Position numbers and translations under genes: made by a program
Shown here: positions 7,965 to 16,889 of the stretch, one piece after another
Layout: the number at the start of each line of letters is the position of its first letter
How positions within the stretch are numbered: position 1 is the first letter of the stretch
Origin: Streptomyces regalis
GTDB lineage: Bacteria > Actinomycetota > Actinomycetes > Streptomycetales > Streptomycetaceae
Assembly (NCBI RefSeq): GCF_001509475.1
Contig: NZ_LLZG01000048.1
Coordinates: 1-19,192, forward strand
DNA length: 19,192 bases
Reading direction: 5' to 3'
Notes under the pieces: generated by a model
Told to the model about the DNA's origin: nothing
Seen by the model: only the letters and a program-made list of their open reading frames with translations
Databases searched by the model: none

Positions 7965-8507
7965 TCAGTCCGCGAACGTCGCCGCCAGCGCCTCCGCCAG
8001 ACCCGGGACCAGGTCCGGGCCGGTGAGGACCTCCGTCGGAGTGTCCTTCTCGCGCAGGCGCAGGGCCGACTCGCGGGCACCGTCACGCAGGACCGCGACC
8101 GTCATGCGGACCTCCTGACGGTCGGGGTGCTCCGCCACCCACTGCGTGAGCTTGGCCTCGCTCAGGCCCTGCGGAACCTGGGCCTCGGCGGACGGGGGCA
8201 GCATCAGCCGCTCGACGGTGAGCGCGCAGCCGACCACCGCGTCGGGCCAGGCGATCGTGCCGAGGAACTCGTCGAGCGCCTTGCCCGTTGGAAGTTCGTC
8301 CTGCTCGATCGGGGTCAGGCCGGAGGACTCCTGCTCGTCCCCCAGGCCGAGCTGGGCGGCGAGGCCGGGTTCCTGGGCCCGCAGCCGTGCGGTGTCTACG
8401 AGGGCGAAAAGGCGGGCGGGCTGGTCCCAGCCGAGGCCGGAGGCGTACTCGTCGATCTCGAGAACGGCCCGGGTGAGCGGGCTCGCCGCCATGGGAGTGT
8501 TGGACAT
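7965..8507 (-). CDS. PPA1309 family protein
   Basis: A 180-aa protein. The ATG at 8505-8507 is preceded by GGCAGGA on the minus strand about eight bases away; the frame runs further upstream without better support. The sequence matches the actinobacterial family known as PPA1309: an N-terminal LTRAVLEIDEYASGLGWDQPARLFALVDTARL-type region, a central acidic insert, GTIAWPDAVVGCALTVERLMLPP, and a C-terminal LRLREKDTPTEVLTGPDLVPGLAEAL-type region. No membrane segment or catalytic motif is visible. It is divergent from the UPF0182 gene, an arrangement that I believe is conserved in relatives. Function unknown. Confidence 0.85.
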   Translation of the reverse strand: MSNTPMAASPLTRAVLEIDEYASGLGWDQPARLFALVDTARLRAQEPGLAAQLGLGDEQESSGLTPIEQDELPTGKALDEFLGTIAWPDAVVGCALTVERLMLPPSAEAQVPQGLSEAKLTQWVAEHPDRQEVRMTVAVLRDGARESALRLREKDTPTEVLTGPDLVPGLAEALAATFAD

Positions 8508-8546
8508 GGTCACAATCCTGCCTCGTTCCTGGGCTGAATCGGGAAC

Positions 8547-8564
8547 TGAGTAAACGGTGAGTAA
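8547..8564. promoter_or_regulatory. Direct TGAGTAA repeats in the divergent promoter region
   Basis: TGAGTAA occurs at 8547-8553 and 8558-8564, exactly 11 bp apart, which puts the copies on the same face of the helix. They lie between the start of the PPA1309-family gene (8507) and that of the UPF0182 gene (8672) in otherwise GC-rich DNA, as expected of a regulator-binding site for one or both genes. Confidence 0.35.
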
Positions 8565-8671
8565 GTTGCATAGATGTGGGCCCACGATCACGGGGGGCCA
8601 CGGAGGGCCCACGAAGACGCGGGCCTGACGGACCTACAGCGAACCTCGGGGTGCGAACCTTGGCTTTCCAG

Positions 8672-11635
8672 ATGCCGGACCGCGGCGGAGGCCCGACCGG
8701 GCCACGGATCAGAGTGGGCCGCCCGTCCCGGCGTGTCCGGACGCTGCTCATGACACTGGGCGTCCTCGCCGTCCTCGGCATGGTGTTCACCATGTTCGCG
8801 GGCTTCTGGACGGACTGGCTCTGGTACCGGTCGGTGAACTACTCGTCGGTGTTCACGACCACGCTGTGGACGAAAGTCGGGCTCTTCTTCGTCTTCGGTC
8901 TGCTGATGGCCCTCGCGGTCGGCTTCAACATCTGGCTGGCGCACCGGCTGCGCCCGCCGCTGAGCGCCATGTCGATGGAGCAGCAGAGCCTCGACCGCTA
9001 CCGCATGGGCATCGCGCCGTACAAGAAGTGGCTGCTGCTGGCGATCACCGCCCTGGTCGGCCTGATCGCCGGTGCCTCCGCCTCCAGCCAGTGGCGGACC
9101 TGGCTCATGTGGGTCAACGGCGTGCCCTTCGGTGAGAAGGACCCGCAGTTCCACCTCGACGTCGGCTTCTACGCCTTCGACCTGCCCTGGTACCGGTTCC
9201 TGCTCGGCTTCGGCTTCGCCGCCGCGATCCTCTCCGTGATCGCTGCCGCGCTCACCCACTACCTGTACGGCGGGCTGCGTATCACCAGCCCGGGCGCGCG
9301 CGCCACGGCCGCGGCCACCGGCCATCTGTCGGTCCTCATCGGCATCTTCGTCGCCCTGAAGGCGGTCGCGTACTGGCTCGACCGGTACGGACTCGCGGTG
9401 AAGTCCAGCGACTTCAAGGCGACCGACAACTGGACCGGCCTGAGGTACGTCGACGCCAACGCCTACCTGCCGGCCAAGACGATCCTGTTCTGCATCGCCG
9501 TCATCTGCGCGCTGCTGTTCTTCGCCACCCTGTGGCGGCGCACCTGGCAGCTGCCCGTCATCGGCTTCGGCCTGATGGTGCTCTCGGCGATCCTCATCGG
9601 CGGCCTGTACCCCGCGATCGTCCAGAAGTTCCAGGTCCAGCCCAACGAGCAGGCCAAGGAAGCGCCGTACGTCGCGAAGAACCTCAAGGCGACGCGCGAG
9701 GCGTACGGCATCGACGGCACGCAGGTCACCGAGTACCCGGGCACGAGCCAGACCGAGGACAAGACCAAGCTGCGCGACGACGTGGACTCCGCGGCGAGCA
9801 TCCGGATCCTGGACCCGAACATCGTCTCGCCGACGTTCCAGCAGCTCCAGCAGATCAGGAACTACTACGCGTTCCCGACCAACCTGGATGTCGACCGGTA
9901 CACCAAGGACGGCAAGGACCAGGACACGGTCATCGGTCTGCGCGAGATCAACCTCAACGGCATTCCGAAGCGGAACTGGATCAACGACCACTTCCGCTAC
10001 ACCCACGGCTACGGCGTGGTCGCAGCCGAGGGCACCAACGCCGACTCCCAGGGCCGACCGGAATTCACCGAGTCCGACCTGCCGTCCAAGGGCGACCTCG
10101 GGACGTACGAGCAGCGGGTCTACTACGGCGAGAAGACCTCCATGTACTCGATCGTCGGCGGTCCCCAGAAGGAGATCGACTACTCCGACGACAGCGGCGA
10201 GAAGACCTACAGCTACAAGGCCGACAGCGGGGTCAGCCTCTCCAACGCGGTCAACCGGGCCGCGTACGCGGTGGCGTTCGGTGAGCCGCAGATCCTGTAC
10301 TCCGGTGCGATCGGCGACGGTTCGCGCATCCTGTACAACCGCACGCCCAAGGAGCGCGTCGAGGCGGTCGCCCCGTGGCTGACCATCGACGGCGACGCCT
10401 ACCCGGCGGTGGTGAACCACCGCATCCAGTGGATCGTCGACGCGTACACGACGACCAACGGATACCCGTACTCCTCGCGTACGACCCTCGGTGACACGAC
10501 GGCCGACTCGCTGACCGCCAGCAACAACCAGCGGGCGGTAGTGGCCCAGCAGAACCAGGTCAACTACATCCGCAACTCGGTGAAGGCGACCGTCGACGCC
10601 TACACCGGCGAGGTCAAGCTCTACCAGTGGGACACCCAGGACCCGGTCCTGAAGACCTGGATGAAGGCCTTCCCGGGCACGGTGGAGTCCAAGAGCAAGA
10701 TCTCCAAGGATCTGATGGCCCATCTGCGCTACCCGCAGGACCTGTTCAAGGTCCAGCGCGAGCTGCTCACCCGCTACCACGTGAAGGACGCCACGACGTT
10801 CCTCAGCGGCAGCGAGGTCTGGCAGGTGCCGGACGACCCGACCAACAAGTCGGGCAACGCGGTGCCGCCGTACTACCTGAGCATGAAGATGCCCGATCAG
10901 AAGGCGCAGGCGTTCTCGCTGACGACGACCCTCACACCGAGCGGCCGTGACAACCTCAGCGCGTTCATGGCCGTCGACGCCGAGGCGGGCACCAGTGACT
11001 ACGGCAAGATCAGAATTCTGAAACTGCCGACCAACACCACCGTCAATGGACCCAGTCAGGTCCAGAGCCAGTTCAACTCCGAACAGAACATCGCCGAGAC
11101 CATCAGGCTGCTGAGAGGCGGCGACTCGGAGGTCGAGTACGGCAACCTGCTGGCGGTCCCGCTCGACGGCGGACTGCTCTATGTGGAGCCGGTCTACGTA
11201 CGCGGTGGCGGACTCAAGTACCCGCTGCTGCGGAAGGTGTTGGTGTCCTACGGCGGCACGACCGCCTTCGAGGACACGCTCGGCGAGGCCCTCAGCAAGG
11301 TCTTCGGAGCGGAGGGCCCGACCACCGAGCCACCGGACGAGGGCGACGAGGAGGGCGGCGGTACGACACCTCCGCCGACGTCCACCAACCCGACGGTCCA
11401 GGACGCGCTCAACGACGCCCAGAAGGCCTTCGAGGCCGGCCAGGAAGCCCTGAAGAAGGGCGACTGGGAGGCGTACGGCAAGTCGCAGGAGGACCTCGAG
11501 GAGGCGCTGCAGCGGGCCGAGGACGCGCAGGCTCAGGCGGACAAGACCGGCGGCGGTGACAGCGGTGGCAAGGGCGGCAGCAGTCCGAGCCCCAGTTCGA
11601 GTCCGAGCCCGTCCAGCAGTCCCACCAGCTCGTAG
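8672..11635 (+). CDS. UPF0182 family membrane protein
   Basis: A 987-aa protein from ATG 8672; TTG 8660 is an alternative, and neither has a strong ribosome site. I prefer 8672 because MPDRGGG fits the family's N-terminus. Seven hydrophobic helices can be read at residues ~24-46, 69-89, 119-138, 174-198, 218-236, 269-288 and 293-316. A very large soluble domain follows (~317-880), carrying runs typical of the family such as [15 protein letters not shown]. The C-terminal ~110 residues are low complexity: acidic Gly/Pro, then a Gln/Ala/Glu-rich helix, then a Ser-Pro repeat tail. The soluble part is probably extracellular. No catalytic motif is recognised, and the family's function is not established. 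The following tRNA gene begins 57 nt later. Confidence 0.93.
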   Translation: MPDRGGGPTGPRIRVGRPSRRVRTLLMTLGVLAVLGMVFTMFAGFWTDWLWYRSVNYSSVFTTTLWTKVGLFFVFGLLMALAVGFNIWLAHRLRPPLSAMSMEQQSLDRYRMGIAPYKKWLLLAITALVGLIAGASASSQWRTWLMWVNGVPFGEKDPQFHLDVGFYAFDLPWYRFLLGFGFAAAILSVIAAALTHYLYGGLRITSPGARATAAATGHLSVLIGIFVALKAVAYWLDRYGLAVKSSDFKATDNWTGLRYVDANAYLPAKTILFCIAVICALLFFATLWRRTWQLPVIGFGLMVLSAILIGGLYPAIVQKFQVQPNEQAKEAPYVAKNLKATREAYGIDGTQVTEYPGTSQTEDKTKLRDDVDSAASIRILDPNIVSPTFQQLQQIRNYYAFPTNLDVDRYTKDGKDQDTVIGLREINLNGIPKRNWINDHFRYTHGYGVVAAEGTNADSQGRPEFTESDLPSKGDLGTYEQRVYYGEKTSMYSIVGGPQKEIDYSDDSGEKTYSYKADSGVSLSNAVNRAAYAVAFGEPQILYSGAIGDGSRILYNRTPKERVEAVAPWLTIDGDAYPAVVNHRIQWIVDAYTTTNGYPYSSRTTLGDTTADSLTASNNQRAVVAQQNQVNYIRNSVKATVDAYTGEVKLYQWDTQDPVLKTWMKAFPGTVESKSKISKDLMAHLRYPQDLFKVQRELLTRYHVKDATTFLSGSEVWQVPDDPTNKSGNAVPPYYLSMKMPDQKAQAFSLTTTLTPSGRDNLSAFMAVDAEAGTSDYGKIRILKLPTNTTVNGPSQVQSQFNSEQNIAETIRLLRGGDSEVEYGNLLAVPLDGGLLYVEPVYVRGGGLKYPLLRKVLVSYGGTTAFEDTLGEALSKVFGAEGPTTEPPDEGDEEGGGTTPPPTSTNPTVQDALNDAQKAFEAGQEALKKGDWEAYGKSQEDLEEALQRAEDAQAQADKTGGGDSGGKGGSSPSPSSSPSPSSSPTSS

Positions 11636-11657
11636 GGACGGCGACTGATCGAATAGC

Positions 11658-11702
11658 CCACCCCGCGCCGTGATACGGTTGCAGAACAACGGCGCGGGGT
11701 GG
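11658..11702 (+). promoter_or_regulatory. Inverted repeat overlapping the 5' end of tRNA-fMet copy 1
   Basis: Arms 11658-11671 and 11689-11702 pair perfectly over 14 bp around a 17-nt loop. The right arm contains the first ten bases of the tRNA, including its whole 5' acceptor strand. The left arm follows the end of the UPF0182 gene. A transcript reading through from that gene would fold the tRNA 5' end into this hairpin. The second tRNA copy has no such partner sequence. Confidence 0.6.
11674..11679 (+). promoter_or_regulatory. Candidate -10 of tRNA-fMet copy 1
   Basis: TACGGT fits TAnnnT and ends 13 nt before the tRNA. It aligns with the -10 of copy 2: both read TAnnGTTGCA, at almost the same distance from the mature tRNA. 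No clear -35 is visible. Confidence 0.4.
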
Positions 11703-11766
11703 AGCAGCTCGGTAGCTCGCTGGGCTCATAACCCAGAGGTCGCAGGTTCAAATCCTGTCCCCGCTA
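11693..11766 (+). tRNA. Initiator tRNA-fMet (CAT), copy 1
   Basis: A 74-nt cloverleaf with acceptor stem CGCGGGG/CCCCGCT, T-loop GGTTCAAATC and anticodon CAT at 11727-11729. It is the initiator rather than an elongator because bases 1 and 72 (C and T) do not pair and the anticodon stem carries the three consecutive G:C pairs (TGGG...CCCA). CCA is not encoded; the next bases are CTG. The gene is identical to the copy at 14043, and identity continues 6 nt past the mature end. A terminator follows at 11798. Confidence 0.97.
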
Positions 11767-11797
11767 CTGAAGTCGACGAGTATTTCGTACGACAGCG

Positions 11798-11829
11798 AAG
11801 GCCCGGATCCTCCAAGGGATCCGGGCCTT
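11798..11829 (+). terminator. Terminator of tRNA-fMet copy 1
   Basis: Arms AAGGCCCGGATCC (11798-11810) and GGATCCGGGCCTT (11817-11829) pair over 13 bp, loop TCCAAG, followed by only a short T stretch. It lies 31 nt beyond the tRNA. Confidence 0.8.
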
Positions 11830-11956
11830 TGTGGTGTGCGAACGCATGTGCCCGGGGGTGGGGCCGCCGCGCCGCCGTGGGGAGTTGGGAGAACTGTGTT
11901 TGACTTGTCTCTCTGTGGGCATGTCGACAAAACGCTGAAGTGACCTCACTGGCTGC

Positions 11957-11973
11957 GGTATACGAGGTGTACC
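11957..11973. promoter_or_regulatory. Imperfect 7-3-7 palindrome upstream of the Sel1-repeat gene
   Basis: GGTATACGAGGTGTACC is symmetric apart from one pair. It lies 21 nt before the start codon at 11995 and just after a second small palindrome, AGTGACCTCACT (11939-11950). Such spacing suits an operator or promoter region; the regulator is unknown. Confidence 0.3.
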
Positions 11974-11994
11974 CAGGTTGCAGGTGGTGCGACG

Positions 11995-13914
11995 ATGGAC
12001 GTTATGGGGGACAAGGCAACTCTGTTGGAGACAGGGCGGTTTGTGCAGCCTGCCGACTTTGTGCAGCCGACGGGCGATTTCGTGCAGCCGACGGACAGTG
12101 CCTCGCTGCCGGTGAGTGACCTCGCGCAGCAGGAGGGCGACTTCGCCTTCGACCGGCCGACCGACCGGGACGAGGCCCAGGACGCCGCCGAGGAGGCGCG
12201 GCAGCGGCTCGCCGCCGAGGCCGGTGACGCCGAGGCGATGAGCGTCCTCGGCGCCATGCTGCTGCGGCGCGGCGACCTCGACGGAGCCGAGCCCCATCTG
12301 CGTGCCGCCACCGCCGCCGGGGACCGGGCCGCCGCCAACAACCTGGGAGTCCTTCTTCACCAGCGTGGGTACGCCGACGAAGCTGCCGGATGGTGGCGGA
12401 TCGCCGCCGTCGCGGGGTCGGCCGCGGCCGCGCACGCGCTGGGGCGCCATCACCGTGAGCGGGGCGACGAGCCCGCCGCCGAGTACTGGCTGCGGCAGTC
12501 CGCCGAGCAGGGACACGCGCTGGGCACATACGCGCTCGCCGACCTGCTGGAGCACCGCAGCGACAACGGGGCCGAGCAGTGGATGCGGGCCGCGGCCGAG
12601 CGCGGGCACCGGGAGGCGGCGTACCGGCTGGCGCGTGCGCTCGACCGGCAGGCGGGGCGTACGGGCGAGGACGGGCCCGACAGTGGTGTCGCGGCCGGCG
12701 AGCCGCTGCTGGACGAGGCCGAGCAGTGGTACCGGCAGGCCGCCGCGCGCGGCCACCGGCGAGCCGCGCTGCACCTCGGGGCGATCCTCGAGAGGCGCGG
12801 GGAGCTCAAGGAGGCCGGGCGCTGGTACCTGACGTCCGCCAAGGACGGAGAGGCCCGGGCCGCCTGCGCACTCGGGTTCCTGCTGCGGGACGCCGGGGAC
12901 AGTGAGAGCGCCGCCGTGTGGTGGCTGCGGGCCGCGCAGGACGGCGACGGCAACGCAGCGAACGCGCTGGGCGCGCTGCATGCCGAGCGCGGAGAGACGC
13001 AGACCGCCGAGCGGTGGTACCGGGCCGCGATGGACGCCGGTGATGTGAACGGCGCGTACAACCTCGGACTGCTCTGCGCCGAGCAGGGGCGTACCGCACA
13101 GGCCGAGCAGTGGTACCGGCGGGCCGCGTACGCCGGGCACCGCGAGGCGGCCAACGCGCTGGCGATCCTGCTGCTGCAGGGCGGGGACACGACGGGTGCC
13201 GAGCCGTGGTTCTCCAAGGCCGCCGAGGCCGGGAGCGTGGACGCCGCGTTCAACCTGGGGATCCTGTACGCCGGGCGGGGCGAGGAGCGGGCCGCGTTGC
13301 GGTGGTACGAGCGTGCCGCTGCCGCCGGGCACACGGAGGCGGCACTGCAGGTCGGGATCGCTCGGCTGCGGGACGGGGACGAGCTCGCGGCGGAGCGGCA
13401 TCTGCGGTGCGCGGCCGGGGCCGGCAGTGCGGAGGCCGCGTATCGGCTGGCGACCGTGCTGGACGCCCGGCGGCCGCCGGAGCCCGCGCATGAGCTCGGG
13501 GAGCCGGCGCACGAGAAGACCGAGTGCGAGGAGTGGTACGAGCGGGCGGCTTCCCAGGGGCACCGGCGCGCGCAGGTGCGGGTGGGGATGCTTGCCGCTG
13601 CCCGCGGGGACGTGGTGGAGGCGGCCCGGTGGTACCGGGAGGCCGCCGAGGCCGGATCGCGGAACGGGGCGTTCAATCTGGGGCTGCTGCTCGCCCGGGA
13701 GGGGAGTGAGCCGGAGGCGGCGGTGTGGTGGACGCGGGCGGCTGACGCCGGGCATGGGCGGTCGGCGCTGCGGCTGGCCCTGGTCTACGCGCGTCGCGGG
13801 GAGCTGGCGGAGGGACAGCGGTGGGCTGATCGGGCGGTGCGCCTGGGGCCGGCGGAGGTAGCGGAGCGGGCTGCGCGGTTGCGGGATGCCCTGCGGGAGG
13901 AGCTTTCGGCGTGA
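11995..13914 (+). CDS. Sel1/TPR-repeat protein
   Basis: A 639-aa protein; ATG 11995 has AGGTGG (11982-11987) seven bases upstream. Residues ~16-33 hold three tandem FVQPxD-type units. From residue ~76 to near the end there are about 16 helical-hairpin repeats of ~36 residues with the pattern A-x-x-x-L-G-x-L-x-x-x-R-G...A-E-x-W-Y-R-x-A-A-x-x-G-H, the Sel1-like class of TPR. Repeats 5 and 13 are interrupted by short Gly/Pro/Glu inserts. There is no signal peptide or membrane helix, so it is probably a cytoplasmic protein-binding solenoid. It stands alone between two identical initiator tRNA genes, with no partner gene beside it. The partner and process are unknown. Confidence 0.92.
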   Translation: MDVMGDKATLLETGRFVQPADFVQPTGDFVQPTDSASLPVSDLAQQEGDFAFDRPTDRDEAQDAAEEARQRLAAEAGDAEAMSVLGAMLLRRGDLDGAEPHLRAATAAGDRAAANNLGVLLHQRGYADEAAGWWRIAAVAGSAAAAHALGRHHRERGDEPAAEYWLRQSAEQGHALGTYALADLLEHRSDNGAEQWMRAAAERGHREAAYRLARALDRQAGRTGEDGPDSGVAAGEPLLDEAEQWYRQAAARGHRRAALHLGAILERRGELKEAGRWYLTSAKDGEARAACALGFLLRDAGDSESAAVWWLRAAQDGDGNAANALGALHAERGETQTAERWYRAAMDAGDVNGAYNLGLLCAEQGRTAQAEQWYRRAAYAGHREAANALAILLLQGGDTTGAEPWFSKAAEAGSVDAAFNLGILYAGRGEERAALRWYERAAAAGHTEAALQVGIARLRDGDELAAERHLRCAAGAGSAEAAYRLATVLDARRPPEPAHELGEPAHEKTECEEWYERAASQGHRRAQVRVGMLAAARGDVVEAARWYREAAEAGSRNGAFNLGLLLAREGSEPEAAVWWTRAADAGHGRSALRLALVYARRGELAEGQRWADRAVRLGPAEVAERAARLRDALREELSA

Positions 13915-13936
13915 CGTTGCGGTGAGGGCGTTTCTG

Positions 13937-13961
13937 GGTGCCGGGCGCTGCGGCCGGCACC
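13937..13961 (+). terminator. Possible terminator after the Sel1-repeat gene
   Basis: GGTGCCGG (13937-13944) pairs with CCGGCACC (13954-13961) around a 9-nt loop, 22 nt after the stop. No T-run follows directly, so this is a weaker call than the other hairpins in the window. Confidence 0.45.
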
Positions 13962-14000
13962 GCGGTGTTTCGCCCCCGGCAGCGATCGCCGACCAGCGAT

Positions 14001-14030
14001 TTGCTTCTGTCTGCATCCTTGACGTAATGT
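14001..14030 (+). promoter_or_regulatory. Candidate promoter of tRNA-fMet copy 2
   Basis: TTGCTT (14001-14006) and TAATGT (14025-14030) are separated by 18 bp. The -10 ends 12 nt before the mature tRNA, matching the placement of the candidate -10 of copy 1, with the shared string GTTGCA beginning in the hexamer. Confidence 0.45.
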
Positions 14031-14042
14031 TGCATTCATCGA

Positions 14043-14116
14043 CGCGGGGTGGAGCAGCTCGGTAGCTCGCTGGGCTCATAACCCAGAGGTCGCAGGTTCA
14101 AATCCTGTCCCCGCTA
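14043..14116 (+). tRNA. Initiator tRNA-fMet (CAT), copy 2
   Basis: Identical over all 74 nt to the gene at 11693, with the same unpaired 1-72 position and G:C-rich anticodon stem; anticodon CAT at 14077-14079. The 80-nt identity runs from the first mature base to 14122, while the upstream sequence is unrelated. CCA is not encoded. A strong terminator with a T-run follows immediately. Confidence 0.97.
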
Positions 14117-14123
14117 CTGAAGG

Positions 14124-14166
14124 CCTAGGGCCGGGATCCCAACGGATCCCGGCCCTAGGTGTTTTT
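14124..14166 (+). terminator. Intrinsic terminator of tRNA-fMet copy 2
   Basis: A perfect 16-bp stem (14124-14139 with 14144-14159, loop CAAC) is followed by TGTTTTT. This is the most classical rho-independent terminator in the window. It also lies just beyond the stop end of the minus-strand ABC pseudogene. Confidence 0.92.
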
Positions 14167-14176
14167 GGTGTGTGCT

Positions 14177-15120
14177 TCAGGGCATGTGGCCCACCGCCTC
14201 CTCGTACAGCGTGCGGTTCACCGTCCGTGACTCCGGTAGCGGGCTTCCCTCCGCCACACCCTGGGCCTCGTAGGCCGACTTCAGGAGTGTGGCCAGGTAG
14301 GTGACGAAGCTCGCATCCTGCTTGTAGTCCGATGCGAGGTACGAGTTCAGCGTGCGGATGTAGGCCCTGAGCAGTGCCACGCCCGCGTCCATGTCGTCCT
14401 GCAGCAGTGCGCGGCCGTAGAGCATGCCGCCCAGCGGTTCGCCCTGCGGCTGACCGCCCAGGAAGGCGTACCCCTGCTTGCCGGCCACCTTGCGCCAGAC
14501 CGGATCCAGGAGCCACGCCGAGTCGACGCCGCCGTGCTGCAGGGCCGTGAGGACATCGGCCGAGCCCAGCTGCTGGTACTGGATCTCGGCCAGGCCGCCG
14601 CCGTGCTGCTCCAGTGCTTTCGCCATGGGGTACGCGATGACCGACCCCTTGCCGATCATCGTGCCCAGCCTGCGGCCCGCCATGGTGACGTGGCTCGCAC
14701 TCTCGCCCACAGGGCGTCGATGTCCCCCTTGGCCAGCAGGGGGAGGGCGTCCGGGGTCGGGAGGACCTTCAGCTCGACGTCCAGGCCCTCCTTCTTGAAC
14801 TTGCCCTTGTCGAGCGCGACTTGCAGCGGCGCCACATACTCGGCGCTCAGTGTTCCCGTCGCGATCGTCAGCTCGCGGGGCTCGGACAGAGGCTGTGGGG
14901 GAGGGGCTCCGGGGCGGCAGCAGGCCGGGGTTCGGTTCGGGGAGAGGTCCTTCGGGTCCGTCCAGGCCTTCGTGCCGCAGCCCTCGACCGGGCGAACGGT
15001 GCGATGTCCCGCGGCTGCCTTCGACGAGGCGTCCGACTCGTGCGGCGGTGAGCAGGCCGCCGACGCCAGCAGTGCTCCCGCGGCGAGGGCGACGGCGTAT
15101 GCGTGTGTCCTCCTGCTCAT
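14177..15120 (-). pseudogene. Broken ABC substrate-binding protein (SsuA/TauA/NrtA type)
   Basis: From ATG 15118-15120 the frame gives a signal peptide ending in ALLASAAC (lipoprotein-like), a variable linker, and the start of a binding-protein domain: RELTIATGTLSAEYVAPL, GKFKKEGLDVELKVLP, LLAKGDIDALW. It then runs into junk and stops at 14656. The rest of the domain continues in another frame from about 14710: GESASHVTMAGRRLGTMIGKG, QQLGSADVLTALQHGGVDSAWLLDP, ending at 14177. Joining the parts leaves a gap of roughly 35-40 residues where family members carry the stretch after ALW, so the lesion is a deletion that also shifts the frame, near 14700-14712. Total length (944 nt) is not a multiple of three. 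Intact members bind sulfonates, taurine, nitrate or similar; the ligand cannot be told here. Confidence 0.85.
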
Positions 15121-15882
15121 GACTGGCCCCTTCCTCGGTCCTTCGGTGCCCACGGGGTGAGCAGGCGTCCGGCGAAGCGGATCAGTTCGGAGAAGAGCAC
15201 TCCCAGGACCGCGACGCAGACGATGCCGACGAACATCACGTCGTTCTGGAACAGCGCGCGCGAGTCGAAGATCAGATGGCCCAGGCCGTTGGTCGCGGCG
15301 ATCCGCTCCGACGATGACCAGAACCGCCACGCCCGCCGCGATGCGCGCGCCCACCAGGACCGACGGCAAAGACGCCGGGAGCAGCAAGTGGCGGAACATC
15401 TGCCATCGCGAGGCGCCGAAGACCTGGCCCGCGTCGCGGTGGCCGGAGGGGATGGACATGACCGCGGACATGGTGGAGATCCAGACGAAGAAGAACACCG
15501 TCGCCGCCACCAGCGCCACCTGCGGGCCCTCGCCCAGGCCGAACATGTTCAGGAAGATGGGCAGCAGGGCCAGTTTCGGTACGACCTACAGCGCGGCCAG
15601 GAGGGGTTCCAGAGCCGCTCGTACCAGGGACAGGGACCCCATCAGCAGGCCCAGGCGCCCGGTCCCAGCCATCGGCGACGATCGTGGACGGGGCGGGGTA
15701 GACCCGGTCGTCGATCCATGCCTGGGCTGCGGCCAGTTGCCACAGCAGGATCAGGAAGAGGGGTACGGCCAGCGCCGGCGCCAGCTCCAGTGCGTGCCTG
15801 CGGCGGTGGGTGCGGGCCGGGTGGAGCTGCGGGCCCGGGCGGCGGACCAGAACCGACTCGGCGGGCGGCTTCGTGAGTGTCG

Positions 15883-15886
<4 letters not shown>
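15117..15886 (-). pseudogene. Broken ABC permease (SsuC/TauC type)
   Basis: Starts at ATG 15884-15886, overlapping the ATPase stop as ATGA, and ends in TGA overlapping the binding-protein ATG. The first frame gives a membrane helix (LELAPALAVPLFLILLWQL) and VYPAPSTIVADGWDR, then fails near 15655-15665. A second frame resumes at LGLLMGSLSLVRAALEPLLAAL, so a piece of roughly 30-40 residues is missing. It meets a TAG at 15586-15588 where family members have Tyr, and continues VVPKLALLPIFLNMFGLGEG through the EAA-like loop (GASRWQMFRHLLLPASLP). Near 15305-15312 the frame shifts again, into ERIAATNGLGHLIFDSRALFQ and the C-terminus. At least one internal deletion, one nonsense codon and two frame changes make it non-functional. 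Confidence 0.87.
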
Positions 15887-16702
<816 letters not shown>

Positions 16703-16752
16703 GGGGGCTCCTCGCGGAGTGCGGTACGGACTGGTGGGTGCCGTCGACGATG

Positions 16753-16778
16753 TGACGGACCGTGATATGACGGACTGT
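16753..16778. promoter_or_regulatory. Direct repeats upstream of the ABC operon
   Basis: TGACGGACCGT (16753-16763) and TGACGGACTGT (16768-16778) differ by one base and start 15 bp apart, 51-76 nt upstream of the ATPase start codon. They may be a leftover operator or promoter element of the decayed operon. Confidence 0.3.
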
Positions 16779-16845
16779 CAGATAGGGAAGGTCGCCCGCA
16801 GGGGTCGTGTCCGAGGGCTGTTCCGAAGGTTGTACGCAGCACGAA

Positions 16846-16872
16846 GCCCCGGCACTTCATTGGTGCCGGGGC
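16846..16872 (-). terminator. Terminator of the Fur-family gene
   Basis: GCCCCGGCAC (16846-16855) pairs perfectly with GTGCCGGGGC (16863-16872) around a 7-nt loop, 18 nt beyond the stop of the Fur-family gene and before the ABC operon. No T-run. Confidence 0.75.
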
Positions 16873-16889
16873 GTGGAGGAGTCGCGGGG

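Noticed and set aside
8588..11689. A 1033-aa open frame on the minus strand
   Set aside because: It is antisense to the UPF0182 gene, whose membrane helices and family sequence are clear. Its own translation is Arg/Val/Gly/Leu-rich with no domain, and it ends in a stretch covering the tRNA region.
11764..14079. A 771-aa open frame on the minus strand
   Set aside because: It is the shadow of the Sel1-repeat gene; its apparent repeats mirror the sense-strand repeats, and it runs into the second tRNA gene.
11693..14116. An integrative element between the two tRNA genes
   Set aside because: There is no integrase, excisionase or phage gene between them, only one Sel1-repeat gene and terminators. 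The repeats are complete tRNA genes, not att-size fragments.
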